From contig CAXXHV010000002.1 of assembly GCA_963678575.2 (NCBI GenBank), positions 1,550,001 to 1,614,000 on the forward strand: 64,000 bases of DNA. The letters run 5' to 3'. The stretch's first letter is position 1. Each line of letters begins with the position of its first letter. The notes beneath the pieces are model-generated. The model saw only the letters and a list, made by a program, of their open reading frames with translations. It did not search any database and was not told the DNA's origin. Below, piece after piece: positions 9,565 through 19,226 of this stretch. Position numbers and translations under genes: made by a program. Source of the DNA: Pleomorphochaeta sp963678575 (GTDB taxonomy: Bacteria; Spirochaetota; Spirochaetia; Sphaerochaetales; Sphaerochaetaceae).

Positions 9565-10113
9565 CTATTTTTCAAAATATTGTTTCATAATTTCTGGCAT
9601 ATTATCAAGAATTTTTCTTGCTAATTTCTCAGGGGCCTCTTCCATGCCATCTGATATCCAATTAAATATAGATCCTACGGCTCCAAAACTATTAAATTGA
9701 AGAGCAAATTCCATACTTGAATCAATACATTCTAGCTGCCCACGCTTCTCTATTTCTTTCTCATATGCTGAACGCGTAAAGTCGATAATCAAATTTTGCA
9801 AATAGGTTTGGCTATTAGAATGAAGAATATTATGATAAAAGCTTTTCTTTTGTTGCATTTTATCCAACATTCTAGCCAAGACTTCTTGCCAAGGATCACT
9901 TAATGAGCTTTCTTGTATAATTTCTTTAATTTCTGATTGAAAAACATAATTTACTAACTGATATTTATCATAAAAGTGTCTATAGAAAGTTTGTCTAGTT
10001 ACATTGCAATTATCTACAATTTGTTGAACTGTTATTTTTGATAATTCCCTTTTATCCATTAACTGAACAATTGAATCTGCCAACAATTCTTCAGTGCTTC
10101 GTCTCTTAATCAT
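9565..10113 (-). CDS. TetR-family regulator
   Basis: 182 residues with an N-terminal TetR helix-turn-helix (SKITVQQIVDNCNVTRQTFYRHFYDKY, split here as ITVQQIVDNCNV and TRQTFYRHFYDKY) and a C-terminal helical domain of the DhaS/TetR_C type. It is divergent from the flavoenzyme gene at 10260, with 146 bases between them containing three TGTAAC-type half sites, so it most likely controls that gene and itself. The ligand is unknown. Confidence 0.87.
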   Translation of the reverse strand: MIKRRSTEELLADSIVQLMDKRELSKITVQQIVDNCNVTRQTFYRHFYDKYQLVNYVFQSEIKEIIQESSLSDPWQEVLARMLDKMQQKKSFYHNILHSNSQTYLQNLIIDFTRSAYEKEIEKRGQLECIDSSMEFALQFNSFGAVGSIFNWISDGMEEAPEKLARKILDNMPEIMKQYFEK

Positions 10114-10124
10114 AAACCCCGTCC

Positions 10125-10177
10125 GTTACATTTTAATCCATTTGTAACATCAAATTACATGAGATAAATATTGTAAC
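10125..10177. promoter_or_regulatory. Clustered TGTAA inverted repeats, probable TetR operator
   Basis: GTTACA (10125-10130) pairs with TGTAAC (10143-10148), and TTACA (10155-10159) with TGTAA (10172-10176). The repeats sit in the divergent gap between the TetR gene and the flavoenzyme gene, right where a shared operator is expected. Confidence 0.5.
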
Positions 10178-10259
10178 TACCTTAATCGATAATTTTATAT
10201 TAATAATAACATATTGATATAAATTAAACAACTTTTTATATGAATAAGGAGAAAACAAA

Positions 10260-12212
10260 ATGCAAAATTTTAGTAAAATTTTCGAACCAATCACTATTGG
10301 AACTATGACTGTAAAAAACAGAATTAACATGGCTCCTATGACAACCTTATATGCTGGAAGTGATGGTGAAGTAACTGATCAATTAATGGAATATTATTGT
10401 GCTAGAGCACGTGGTGGTACAGGTATGATTACAGTAGAAGGTGCTTATATAAATGAAACAGGCTTACAAATTCCTTGTTCCATCAATGTAAGTAATGATA
10501 AATTCATTCCAGGGTTATCAAGAATTGCAACAGCTATTAAAGACAACGGTTCAAAAGCTGTACTTCAACTAATTCACTCAGGGGTTCAAGCCTGGGTAGA
10601 ACAATCTTTAGGACCTAGTGCAATTGGAAGAATAGATGGAAAACCAATTTCTACAGAAGCTGTTCCTAGAGCTTTGACTACAAAAGAAGTAATGCAATTT
10701 GTTAAAGACTTTGGTCAAGCAGCTAGAAGAGCTAAAATGGCTGGGTTTGATGCTGTTCAAGTTCATGGAACACATGGCTATTTGATAATGCAATTTTTAT
10801 CACCTTTAACAAATCTTAGAATTGATAATTATGGTGTTGATAGAAATCTTTTCCCTGTTGAAATTGTAAAAGAAATAAAAAAAGTTTGTGGAGCTTCCTA
10901 CCCTGTTATTTTTAGACTTTGCGCTGATGAAATATTAGGAGATAAACTCTTAAAACCAGGTATCACTATTGAAGACTCTAAAGAAACTGCTAAACAATTA
11001 GAAAAAGCTGGAGTAGATGCATTTGATGTTACTGGAGGAAGTGACGATGTAATTCATCGATACGTACCTTCTGCATATATCTTAAATGACACAGAAGGTT
11101 GTTTTATAAATTATGCACAACAAATTAAAGAGGTAGTAAATGTCCCTATAATAACTGGTGGAGGTGTTGAAACTCCAGAACAAGCTATAGAGCTTTTAAA
11201 TTCAGGAAAAACCGATATGTTATTTATTGGTCGTCAATTAATTGCAGACCCTAATTGGATAAGAAAACTCGAGTGTGGCCAAAGAAATCACATCAGACCT
11301 TGTGTTAAATGTGTTGAATGTGGTGAAAGAATTGTATATGAACAAGAAATGAGATGCTCAGTAAATCCAATAAGTGGAAAAGAATGGAAGTATCTTAACG
11401 AAGAAGATGTGCCTCTAGCTAGAGTTTCAAAAAAAGTTCTAATTATTGGTGGTGGTATTGCAGGCATGGAAGCTGCTAAAACAGCTACTCAAAGAGGTCA
11501 TAAAGTAACAATAGTTGAAAAGACTGATAAATTAGGTGGAACTCTAAATATTGCAGCAGCGCCAACCTTCAAATATCGTTACGCTAATTTAGTAAAATAT
11601 TATATTGAAGAATTAAAACAATTAAATATTGATATAAAACTAAATACTGCTGCAGATGAAAATTTCATTGAAAATTTTAAAGCTGATGCTGTTATTCTAG
11701 CAACAGGTTCAAAAGAAATAACTAATCCAATTTCAGGTGCTGAAAATTGTTTATATGCTGATGATGTATTAAACAATAATGTAAAAACTAAAGATTCTGT
11801 TATTGTTATTGGTTGTGGATTAGTGGGTGCAGAAACAGCTTATCATCTTGCAAAGCAAGGGAAAAAAGTCACAGTATTTGAATCTTTAGCTCCTGCTATG
11901 AGTGTTGGTGGAATTGCTTTATTCAGACCTACTGGTCTATTTGATGAATATGGGGTGACCATCCACTCTCATGCTCCAATTGTCGAAATCTACAAAGATG
12001 GTGTTTTAACAATCGATAATATGGGCAGGAAAATTATAACTAAAGCAGATAATGTAGTATCTGCTATTGGTAGAAAACCTGCATATAACAGTGAATTTGC
12101 TACTAAACTTAGAGAAATAGGCCTTTGGATACTTCCTGTAGGAGATGCCGTATCAGCTAGAAAAGTTTCTTCAGCTATTCATGAAGCTTTCCAAGCAGCA
12201 TTAAGCATCTAA
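10260..12212 (+). CDS. Fe-S flavoenzyme of the old yellow enzyme/2,4-dienoyl-CoA reductase family
   Basis: 650 residues in the three-part layout of 2,4-dienoyl-CoA reductase, BaiCD and enoate reductases. There is an N-terminal FMN TIM barrel (about 1-335, VKNRINMAPMTT, VHGTHGYLIMQFLSPLTN), a 4Fe-4S cluster segment (CVKCVECGERIVYEQEMRC, about 341-359), and FAD/NAD(P) domains with Rossmann motifs VLIIGGGIAGMEAA and VIVIGCGLVGAETA. It would reduce an activated C=C bond with NAD(P)H; the substrate is not predictable. AAGGAG precedes the ATG. The divergent TetR gene is the likely regulator. A hairpin terminator follows at 12283. Confidence 0.93.
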   Translation: MQNFSKIFEPITIGTMTVKNRINMAPMTTLYAGSDGEVTDQLMEYYCARARGGTGMITVEGAYINETGLQIPCSINVSNDKFIPGLSRIATAIKDNGSKAVLQLIHSGVQAWVEQSLGPSAIGRIDGKPISTEAVPRALTTKEVMQFVKDFGQAARRAKMAGFDAVQVHGTHGYLIMQFLSPLTNLRIDNYGVDRNLFPVEIVKEIKKVCGASYPVIFRLCADEILGDKLLKPGITIEDSKETAKQLEKAGVDAFDVTGGSDDVIHRYVPSAYILNDTEGCFINYAQQIKEVVNVPIITGGGVETPEQAIELLNSGKTDMLFIGRQLIADPNWIRKLECGQRNHIRPCVKCVECGERIVYEQEMRCSVNPISGKEWKYLNEEDVPLARVSKKVLIIGGGIAGMEAAKTATQRGHKVTIVEKTDKLGGTLNIAAAPTFKYRYANLVKYYIEELKQLNIDIKLNTAADENFIENFKADAVILATGSKEITNPISGAENCLYADDVLNNNVKTKDSVIVIGCGLVGAETAYHLAKQGKKVTVFESLAPAMSVGGIALFRPTGLFDEYGVTIHSHAPIVEIYKDGVLTIDNMGRKIITKADNVVSAIGRKPAYNSEFATKLREIGLWILPVGDAVSARKVSSAIHEAFQAALSI

Positions 12213-12282
12213 TTTAAAATTAAGTTTTTTGACAATGAACAAGTACATGTCAAGTTTACACTGTAATTTTTAAAATTAGTAA

Positions 12283-12323
12283 GCTAAACTCGGTTTCCGT
12301 CTTTCAACGAAGCCGAGTTTAGC
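12283..12323 (+). terminator. Hairpin terminator after the flavoenzyme gene
   Basis: GCTAAACTCGG (12283-12293) pairs perfectly with CCGAGTTTAGC (12313-12323), the most G+C-rich stem in this gap, lying between two convergent genes. The T-tract is weak on both sides, so it may act in both directions or depend on stem strength. Confidence 0.6.
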
Positions 12324-12405
12324 AATTTCATAATTATTAACTAAATAATAAATATAAAGAAAAAGGAGTATTACTAACAAATACCCCTCTATGTATTTAA
12401 AATCA

Positions 12406-13449
12406 CTAAACACCTAATTCTGCACGAGTTGAAGCAATTTTTACTCGATCATTTCTAATATCATCCATTGCTTTTTCTACTGCATCTCTTACTTCTTGAG
12501 GAATAATATCTTCAAAGTTATTATATGGAGCGATATCAATTGCTCCTTCTTTTAATCCATATTCCACATTTTTACCAGCTTCTAAGCTACCATCTAAAAA
12601 TTGTTTAACGGTTAAATATGTCGCTTCAGAGATACCTTTTCTAGCTGATGTAATTGTGTTTTCTGGAGCAAAATTTGATTGGTCTATATCACAACCCATT
12701 GATGCAATACCTAATTCTTGAGCTGCTGTGAATACACCAAGACCAGTTAATCCAGCAAATTGAATAACAATATCAGCACCTTGTTGAGCCATTGCAATAG
12801 TTGCTTCTTTCCCTTTTGCTTGATCAGTAAAAGACCCCGTAACGACAGAAAGGACTTCAACCTCAGGATTAACAGATTTTGCACCTTGAGTAAAACCAAC
12901 AATGTATCTTTCTACAGGAGGGATATCCATACCAAGGACAGCACCAATGACATTTTTATCATTTAACTTATCTGACAAATTTGAATATTGTTTTGTCATT
13001 AATCCAGCTACAACGCCGGCAAGATAACTTGCTTCTTGCTCTTTCCAAGTAATACCTAAAATATTTGATGGATAAGGATCTACAGCAAAGGATAAATCTA
13101 TTCCAGCAAAGATTGTTTCAGGATAATACTCAGATACTTCTAATAAAGCATCATAGAATAAAAAACCTGTTGCAAAAATCAATTCTGCACCATCATCTGA
13201 TAAACCAGAAAGATTTGGAATATAATCTGTCATTGAAGAAGGTTCGACTAATCTAATCTCAATTAATCCTTCATCTTCAGCTTTCTTTAAACCACTATAA
13301 ACACCATCATTAAAGGACCCGTCACCTAATCCATTAGTATCAGTTGCCATACCAATAATTGGTTTCTTGTTTGATTCTTGTGCTCCTGATGCGAGTAGCA
13401 TACTACAAGCTACTACCAATAAAATAATTGTAATACTTAATTTTTTCAT
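12406..13449 (-). CDS. BMP-family nucleoside-binding protein of an ABC importer
   Basis: 347-residue periplasmic binding protein of the BMP/PnrA family, which binds purine nucleosides. The leader ends LLASGAQES without a lipobox Cys, typical of spirochaete exported binding proteins. Family signatures are the N-terminal IGMATDTNGLGDGSFND, AELIFATGFLF and the C-terminal GAIDIAPYN. It is the last gene of a four-gene transporter operon (ATPase, two permeases, binding protein), 37 bases after the second permease. Nucleoside specificity is family knowledge supported by the neighbouring deaminase and phosphorylase genes. Confidence 0.92.
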   Translation of the reverse strand: MKKLSITIILLVVACSMLLASGAQESNKKPIIGMATDTNGLGDGSFNDGVYSGLKKAEDEGLIEIRLVEPSSMTDYIPNLSGLSDDGAELIFATGFLFYDALLEVSEYYPETIFAGIDLSFAVDPYPSNILGITWKEQEASYLAGVVAGLMTKQYSNLSDKLNDKNVIGAVLGMDIPPVERYIVGFTQGAKSVNPEVEVLSVVTGSFTDQAKGKEATIAMAQQGADIVIQFAGLTGLGVFTAAQELGIASMGCDIDQSNFAPENTITSARKGISEATYLTVKQFLDGSLEAGKNVEYGLKEGAIDIAPYNNFEDIIPQEVRDAVEKAMDDIRNDRVKIASTRAELGV

Positions 13450-13486
13450 TTAATTTCTCCTTTTAATTTCATTTGTTAATAAGTAT

Positions 13487-14428
13487 CTATTCATTTATAT
13501 AATCCTCACCTAAAGCGCGAGGTGGTCTTGCTTTAAATACGATTCCACCTACAGCAATCAATGCTGCAACATATGGAATTATTAAGAATATCTCTGATGG
13601 AATATCTAAATTACCTAGTAGTTGCAATCTCAACGATAATGCATCTATAGCTCCAAAAAATAAAGAAGCTAACATAGAACCAACAATTGACCAACCTCCC
13701 GCTGTGTTAGCGCCAAGGGCAATAAAACCTCTACCACTTGTCATTCCTTCTGAGAAATTTAGTCCATTCTCAATTGAAAGATAAGCACCAGCAATACCAC
13801 ATAAAATTCCGCTAATCCCAACAGCAATAAACCTAATTTTTCTAACTGATATTCCTAAAGTTGCGAGTGCTTGAGGATGTTCCCCTACGGAATGAAGATG
13901 CAAACCAAATCTAGATTTTTTTATCATCCAAGTTAATGCAATAACAATAACCATTGTTAAATAAACTATAGGTGTTTGGTTAAACAATATTTCTCCAATA
14001 AAAGGAATTTTAGATAAGATTGGAATACTAAATCTATAATCGGCTAATGAACTACTAATTTGTTCTGTTGCTCCAGGGTGACCATATATAATTACCATCA
14101 AATATCTAGTAAATCCAAATCCCAAAATATTGATTACTGCTCCTGATACAACATGATTCATATGTAAATCTATAGTTGCCCATCCATGAAATAAGCCCAT
14201 TGTTAAACCTGATAAAATACCAAATATTAAACCAATCCAAGGATTACCTGTTAGAGTTGTGCCAAAGACAGCAAAGAATGCTCCAATTAACATAATCCCT
14301 TCCATAGCAATATTAATAATCCCTGATTTTTCACAAATAGTTGCACCAATTGCAGCTAATATAATAGGTACTGATAATCTAACAGATGCGATAAAAAATT
14401 CTAAATTTATAATATTAGTTATACCCAT
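13487..14428 (-). CDS. Nucleoside ABC transporter permease (NupQ/YufQ type)
   Basis: 313-residue permease of the branched-chain/BPD_transp_2 superfamily with about eight to nine membrane helices. It has the family-typical N-terminal run ICEKSGIINIAMEGIMLIGAF and the coupling region GEHPQALATLGISVRKIR. Its ATG shares one base with the stop of the preceding permease (TAATG at 14430-14426), so translation is probably coupled. It pairs with the larger permease to form the channel of the BMP-type importer. Confidence 0.92.
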   Translation of the reverse strand: MGITNIINLEFFIASVRLSVPIILAAIGATICEKSGIINIAMEGIMLIGAFFAVFGTTLTGNPWIGLIFGILSGLTMGLFHGWATIDLHMNHVVSGAVINILGFGFTRYLMVIIYGHPGATEQISSSLADYRFSIPILSKIPFIGEILFNQTPIVYLTMVIVIALTWMIKKSRFGLHLHSVGEHPQALATLGISVRKIRFIAVGISGILCGIAGAYLSIENGLNFSEGMTSGRGFIALGANTAGGWSIVGSMLASLFFGAIDALSLRLQLLGNLDIPSEIFLIIPYVAALIAVGGIVFKARPPRALGEDYINE

Positions 14429-15642
14429 TATTTTTTTCTCCTTTTAGTAATATATATAAAAAGATACTTACCTAACAAAAGAAATAGAACTAACCCTTTT
14501 ATAATTTCCACAATGGAAGTTGGGGTTTGAATAGTTCTTGCCATAAACTGACCACCAGAATCTAGTATGCCCCATAATAATGCAGTAAAAATAACACCAA
14601 TTGGAGAAGTACCTGCTAATAATGCTACAGCAATACCATCCCAACCATATCCAGCATTGATGTTTTCAAACAGCTTATGATCTAACCCAATTACTTGTGT
14701 TACTCCGGCCATAGCTGCAATTCCACCAGCTAAGCACATTGTAATAATTATTGTTCTTGGAACAGAAATACCTTGTGTTCTTGCTGTTTCTGGAGCAGCG
14801 CCTACTGTTCTTATCTCGAATCCTAAGCGAGTTCTATACAGAAAGAGATGAACAAGAATTGCTAATCCAATAGCTATCAAAATCCCAATATGTAAACGAT
14901 AATTAGAACTAGGAATAAATTCTTTAAATCGCGGGAGCCAAGCATTTTCAACAATTGTATCTGTTATATAAGCATGATCTGAAGTTGCGGGATTACCTCC
15001 TTGAAATTTAATAAATAACGAAGATAACTTAGCAGCAATATATGCCAACATCATTGTAGTAACTACTTCATGTGCACCTGTTTTTACTTTCATAACAGCT
15101 GGAATTAAATTAAATAAACTACCTCCAACAAAACCAGTGATGTATATAATTAAAATCATTAGAACTGGAGGAATATTGATATGCAAACCTAAATATATGG
15201 CTAACATAGCACCTATATAATATTGTCCTTCGGCACCTATATTAAATAATCCACATTTAAAAGCTAACGTAACTGATAGTCCAGTAAAAATTAAAGGTGT
15301 TGCATTTAAAACTGAAATATGCCAATTTTTATATAAGCCCCCATACAGTAATGCCCAATATGAAGTAATCGGATTATACCCTGAAATAAACATTATAAAA
15401 CCACCTATAACAAGAGCAAATACAAAACCAACTAGAGGTGTTTTCAATAAAAATAAAAAACCTATCATTCTTTCTCTTAAAGAAATTCCATCTTGTAAAC
15501 CTTTAGATATTAAATAACTTAAAGCAACAACTACAACAACCAACCAACCTATAAATTCACCAGCAATTACTAAAATAGAACCAATAGTTCCAATAATTAC
15601 TATTAGAATAGAAGTAATTGCATAGCTCAATGATTTATTCAT
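14428..15642 (-). CDS. Nucleoside ABC transporter permease (NupP/YufP type)
   Basis: 404-residue integral membrane protein, the larger permease of the BMP-type importer. The core contains VTLAFKCGLFNIGAEGQYYIG and the cytoplasmic coupling run GAAPETARTQGISVPRTI, both characteristic of this subfamily. Its start overlaps the ATPase stop by eight bases and its stop overlaps the next start by one, showing tight operon packing. About ten membrane segments. Confidence 0.92.
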   Translation of the reverse strand: MNKSLSYAITSILIVIIGTIGSILVIAGEFIGWLVVVVVALSYLISKGLQDGISLRERMIGFLFLLKTPLVGFVFALVIGGFIMFISGYNPITSYWALLYGGLYKNWHISVLNATPLIFTGLSVTLAFKCGLFNIGAEGQYYIGAMLAIYLGLHINIPPVLMILIIYITGFVGGSLFNLIPAVMKVKTGAHEVVTTMMLAYIAAKLSSLFIKFQGGNPATSDHAYITDTIVENAWLPRFKEFIPSSNYRLHIGILIAIGLAILVHLFLYRTRLGFEIRTVGAAPETARTQGISVPRTIIITMCLAGGIAAMAGVTQVIGLDHKLFENINAGYGWDGIAVALLAGTSPIGVIFTALLWGILDSGGQFMARTIQTPTSIVEIIKGLVLFLLLGKYLFIYITKRRKK

Positions 15643-17161
15643 TAAACCCTCCTGTCATATAAAAACCGATTTCATCTTCAGTTGCTTCATCGTGACTAAA
15701 TTCCTTAATTATTTGACCATCAAACATAACAAGAATTCTATCGGATAGTGTTAGAATTTCATCCAATTCCATTGAAATAAGAATCATTCCAACATTTCGA
15801 TCTCTCATTTGAATTAACCTTTCATGTATATATTCAATAGCACCTACATCTAACCCTCTCGTAGGTTGAGAAACTAAAAGAAAATTTGGTTCTCTATCAA
15901 ACTCTCTAGATAAAATAACTTTTTGTTGATTGCCTCCAGAAAGATTTTTGACAGGCGTTAAAGAATTTTCAACTTTAATTTTAAAATCATTAATTAAAGA
16001 ATCAGTTTTTGCTTTTAAATGCTCCTTACTAATTATTCCTTTATGGACAAATTGATTATCATAATGATTTCCGATTAATATGTTTTCTTCTATTGAAAAG
16101 GGCATTATCAAACCAGCTTTTTGTCTATCATTTGGAACATACCCTATCCCTCGAGCAATTCTTTCTCGTATTGTTAAATCTGATATATCTTTCCCGTCAT
16201 GTATTATTTTACCTGATTTTATTTTAGATAAACCCATGATCACTTGTGCTAATTCATACTGTCCATTACCTTCAACACCAGCTATCCCTAAAATTTCACC
16301 AGGTCTAACTTTTAAAGATAAATTCTTTAATAACTCATAATGTTTATCATCACTTAAAGATACTTCCTTTAGCTCTAAAACTGTTGATTCTTTTGGATGC
16401 CCCGCTATATATTTTTTTGTTAGGACTACTTCACGCCCAACCATACTACTTGCTAACTGTTCTGGATTGACTTTGTCTGTATCAAATACATCAGTAATTT
16501 TTCCTCGTCTTAAAATATAAACACGATTTGATAAATACATTATTTCTTTTAATTTGTGCGTAATAATAATTACAGAAACACCAGAATTTTTTAATCTCCT
16601 TACAACATCAAAAAATGAAATTACTTCCTGAGGAGTTAATACAGCAGTAGGTTCATCTAATATTAATACTTTTGCATTTCTATAAAGAACTTTAATAATC
16701 TCGACTCTTTGTTGAATGCCAACTGGTAAGTCTTGAATTATGCTATCTGGATTAACTTCCAATTGATAAGTATCAGATAAATTTTTGACAATCTTTTTTG
16801 CTTTTGCATAATCTATTCCAAATTTATTTGTGGGTTCTTGTCCTAGAATAATATTTTGGGTAACACTGAGATTCTCTACTAATTTAAAATGTTGATGAAC
16901 CATTCCCAATCCATGTTTAATTGAATCATTTGATGTTTTAAATTCCACTTTTTTCCCATCAAGATATATTTCGCCTTCATCAGGTGTATATAATCCATAT
17001 AGAATATTCATTAATGTAGATTTTCCTGCACCATTCTCACCTAATATTGAGAGGATTTCTCCTTTATTTAAAAAGAAATTAATGTTTTGATTAGCCTGGA
17101 CTTTTCCAAAGGATTTTGAAATCCCAACTGTTTCTAAAATCTTATTATTATTTTTTTCCAT
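15635..17161 (-). CDS. Nucleoside ABC transporter ATP-binding protein with two ABC domains (NupO/YufO type)
   Basis: 508 residues holding two ATPase domains in tandem, as in sugar and BMP-type nucleoside importers. Domain 1 (about 8-240) has Walker A GENGAGKST and Walker B VLILDEPTAV, but its signature loop reads LPVGIQQRVE. Domain 2 (about 260-505) has signature LSGGNQQKV and a degenerate P-loop (GVEGNGQYELAQ), the usual asymmetry of this family, so one ATP site is probably the active one. First gene of the importer operon, about 500 bases downstream of the GntR gene. Confidence 0.92.
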   Translation of the reverse strand: MEKNNNKILETVGISKSFGKVQANQNINFFLNKGEILSILGENGAGKSTLMNILYGLYTPDEGEIYLDGKKVEFKTSNDSIKHGLGMVHQHFKLVENLSVTQNIILGQEPTNKFGIDYAKAKKIVKNLSDTYQLEVNPDSIIQDLPVGIQQRVEIIKVLYRNAKVLILDEPTAVLTPQEVISFFDVVRRLKNSGVSVIIITHKLKEIMYLSNRVYILRRGKITDVFDTDKVNPEQLASSMVGREVVLTKKYIAGHPKESTVLELKEVSLSDDKHYELLKNLSLKVRPGEILGIAGVEGNGQYELAQVIMGLSKIKSGKIIHDGKDISDLTIRERIARGIGYVPNDRQKAGLIMPFSIEENILIGNHYDNQFVHKGIISKEHLKAKTDSLINDFKIKVENSLTPVKNLSGGNQQKVILSREFDREPNFLLVSQPTRGLDVGAIEYIHERLIQMRDRNVGMILISMELDEILTLSDRILVMFDGQIIKEFSHDEATEDEIGFYMTGGFNE

Positions 17162-17660
17162 ATGTTCTCCAATTAAGCTATTCCCTCTGATTCAAAAAGG
17201 CTAAAAATTTCTTCTATTTTTTTATCCGTTTTGAAACCCCAATAATATTTAATTCACCCATATAATCTGAATTTGCTTTTTAATATCTCCAAGTTAGTAT
17301 TCAGACTTAACGTGCAGGAGTTTATTTTTTTTTTAATATTCTATCTAATAATTTTATCTCAAGCTTTAGTTCAAGGTTATATAACCAATTAGAAACTAAA
17401 AAGCAATTTCTGTTTCTTAATAAATGTTTTACAAGTTAATAGCTCAGATAATAAAAAACCTCTATCACAACTACCATCAGGTACAATATCTCAACAAACA
17501 ATATCAATTTACAGATTACAAAACTGCGTATATCATTTCAAAATTATTAAAAGTTATTGCCATAAGAGTACGCTTCGCCTAAACTGTTAATTTTAACAGC
17601 TTTTTTATTGAAAACTAATCATAATATTCTTTAATTTAGTTTAAAGTTTGTAGTTATTTT
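17162..17660. other. Intergenic leader of the nucleoside importer operon with a possible gene relic
   Basis: No intact gene. On the minus strand 17618-17547 an open stretch of 23 codons (LVFNKKAVKINSLGEAYSYG and three more) sits in slightly more G+C-rich sequence and reads like protein, but stops bound it on both sides; it may be a relic. Inside it, 17584-17599 is a short palindrome (CTGTTAATTTTAACAG) followed on the plus strand by six T. No convincing promoter for the importer operon was found. Confidence 0.3.
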
Positions 17661-18407
17661 CTAAACATGACCTATCTCAGATCGATTCATTGAAAGATAA
17701 AATTTCTCAGTCAACAAATCAATTGATACTAAAATTAATTCACCAGTTGTACTGTAATGTTTTTGATTAAGTTGTAATATATGAGAGCCTTTTGGGATTT
17801 CTAACTTCCTACAAATTTCTACTTCAGGTTCACAAATTTGAATAAACCCTTCACAATTTTGTATAAAAATACCTTTTTCATCCTCTAAATACTTGTATAA
17901 TGAATAATCATATTGTTTGAAATTATCTCGATTTAAATCAATTTCATCATCAAATAAATATGCTATACTATAGGAAAAAGGAACACCATCCGCAGTTCTA
18001 ACACGTCTTAAACATAAAAGTTCATCATCACTTTTATATATTGCTTTAATATCTTTAGATAAAAATTCTTTTTTAATTTGAATTTCAGTTAATCCAACTT
18101 TCTTACCTGTTTTTTTAATCATATTAGAAACACTAAGACTCAAATCATAGGTTTGTTCTACAGATGATGGATCTTTTACTAGAAAAGTTCCAATACCATG
18201 ACGTTGTTCAAGAATTCCTCGAGTTTGCAAAATAGCAAAGGCTTCTCTTAATGAAACCATACTGACACCCATCATTTTTGAAATAACACTTTGGGATGGT
18301 AATTTACTTCCAATTTCAATCTTTTGATCTTCAATATACTCCACTATACCTTGTATAATTTGACCACTAAGATCTTTTTGTGCTTTACTTTTTATTGATT
18401 TAATCAT
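17661..18407 (-). CDS. GntR-family regulator with UTRA ligand domain (HutC type)
   Basis: 248 residues. The winged helix-turn-helix (about 15-80) carries LPSQSVISKMMGVSMVSLREAF and the wing GILEQRHGIGTFL; the UTRA effector domain (about 95-240) contains LCLRRVRTADGVPFSYSIAYL. It follows the phosphorylase gene by 28 bases and probably shares its transcript. The 17-bp dyad over the -10 of the isomerase promoter (20295-20311) and a matching half site before the deaminase gene are plausible binding sites, making this the local repressor that senses a nucleoside or a breakdown product. Confidence 0.88.
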   Translation of the reverse strand: MIKSIKSKAQKDLSGQIIQGIVEYIEDQKIEIGSKLPSQSVISKMMGVSMVSLREAFAILQTRGILEQRHGIGTFLVKDPSSVEQTYDLSLSVSNMIKKTGKKVGLTEIQIKKEFLSKDIKAIYKSDDELLCLRRVRTADGVPFSYSIAYLFDDEIDLNRDNFKQYDYSLYKYLEDEKGIFIQNCEGFIQICEPEVEICRKLEIPKGSHILQLNQKHYSTTGELILVSIDLLTEKFYLSMNRSEIGHV

Positions 18408-18435
18408 TTTAAAAAACCACCTTAATATTATTAAA

Positions 18436-19224
18436 CTAAATAAAAGCCTTATCTAAGACATGCATTGATTTTGGATCAAAATCGTCTGGAAGGGCCTCAA
18501 TAACTTTAGCAAAAAGATTTGATAATGTGTCACCTAATTTTGATAGTATAATATTCAAATCATTTGCTGCAACACCCTCTTCTTCAGGCATAACACCTGC
18601 AGCGTAATTGCTTATCACTCCTACTGTAGCATAACTCATAGCCAGTTCTCTTGCCAAGACACATTCGGGATAATTTGTGTGTCCTACATTAGTTCCACCT
18701 AATATTTTTGCCATTTGGATTTCTGATTTAGTTTCAAACCTAGGTCCTCCGAAACAACAATACACTCCACCATCAGCAATAGAAACATTCATTTTTTTTG
18801 CTTCTGAAGAAATAAAACTCTTTAATTCTCTACAATATGGATAAGTAACATCAATATGTGCTAATTTACCATCCATAGGATAAAAAGTATCTTTTCTACC
18901 TTGTGAAAAGTTTAAAAACTGATCCATCATAATAAAATCTCCTAAATTTCTATTTGGATCAATTGTTCCACATACACTAGTAGCTAAAACTACATTAACG
19001 CCCATCATATGTAATGCATATAAATTCGCTCTATAATTAATATCACTTGGAGCTATTGTATGATTTTTCCCATGTCTACTAATAATTATCACTTCTTTAC
19101 CATGAAGTTTTCCAACTTCAACACCAGCGGTTCCAAAAGGGGTTTTAATTTCTTTTTTTTCAGAAAGTTCAAATCCATTTAAACTATAAAATCCAGTTCC
19201 AGTTATACAACCAACTTTAATCAT
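18436..19224 (-). CDS. mtnP: MTA/MTI-type purine nucleoside phosphorylase
   Basis: 262-residue nucleoside phosphorylase of the MTAP/PNP family; it cleaves a nucleoside with phosphate to base plus sugar-1-phosphate. Seen: phosphate-site ITGTGF near the N-terminus and SRHGKNHTIAPSDINYRAN (about 49-67), and the base-site region VISNYAAG with Asn206. MTA-specific enzymes have Asp at this base-contacting position while 6-oxopurine enzymes have Asn, so I infer a preference for methylthioinosine or inosine over methylthioadenosine. That fits the deaminase gene upstream. Only two bases separate it from the isomerase gene, so the products are likely sequential enzymes. Confidence 0.85.
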   Translation of the reverse strand: MIKVGCITGTGFYSLNGFELSEKKEIKTPFGTAGVEVGKLHGKEVIIISRHGKNHTIAPSDINYRANLYALHMMGVNVVLATSVCGTIDPNRNLGDFIMMDQFLNFSQGRKDTFYPMDGKLAHIDVTYPYCRELKSFISSEAKKMNVSIADGGVYCCFGGPRFETKSEIQMAKILGGTNVGHTNYPECVLARELAMSYATVGVISNYAAGVMPEEEGVAANDLNIILSKLGDTLSNLFAKVIEALPDDFDPKSMHVLDKAFI

Positions 19225-19226
19225 TA

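Noticed and set aside
17173..17261. Leader peptide on the minus strand before the nucleoside ATPase gene
   Set aside because: The frame stops after 15 codons in a run of A; there is no ribosome site, so it is not supported.
17584..17608. Intrinsic terminator before the GntR gene
   Set aside because: The palindrome is followed by T on the plus strand, but no plus-strand gene precedes it, and it lies in a possible relic frame.
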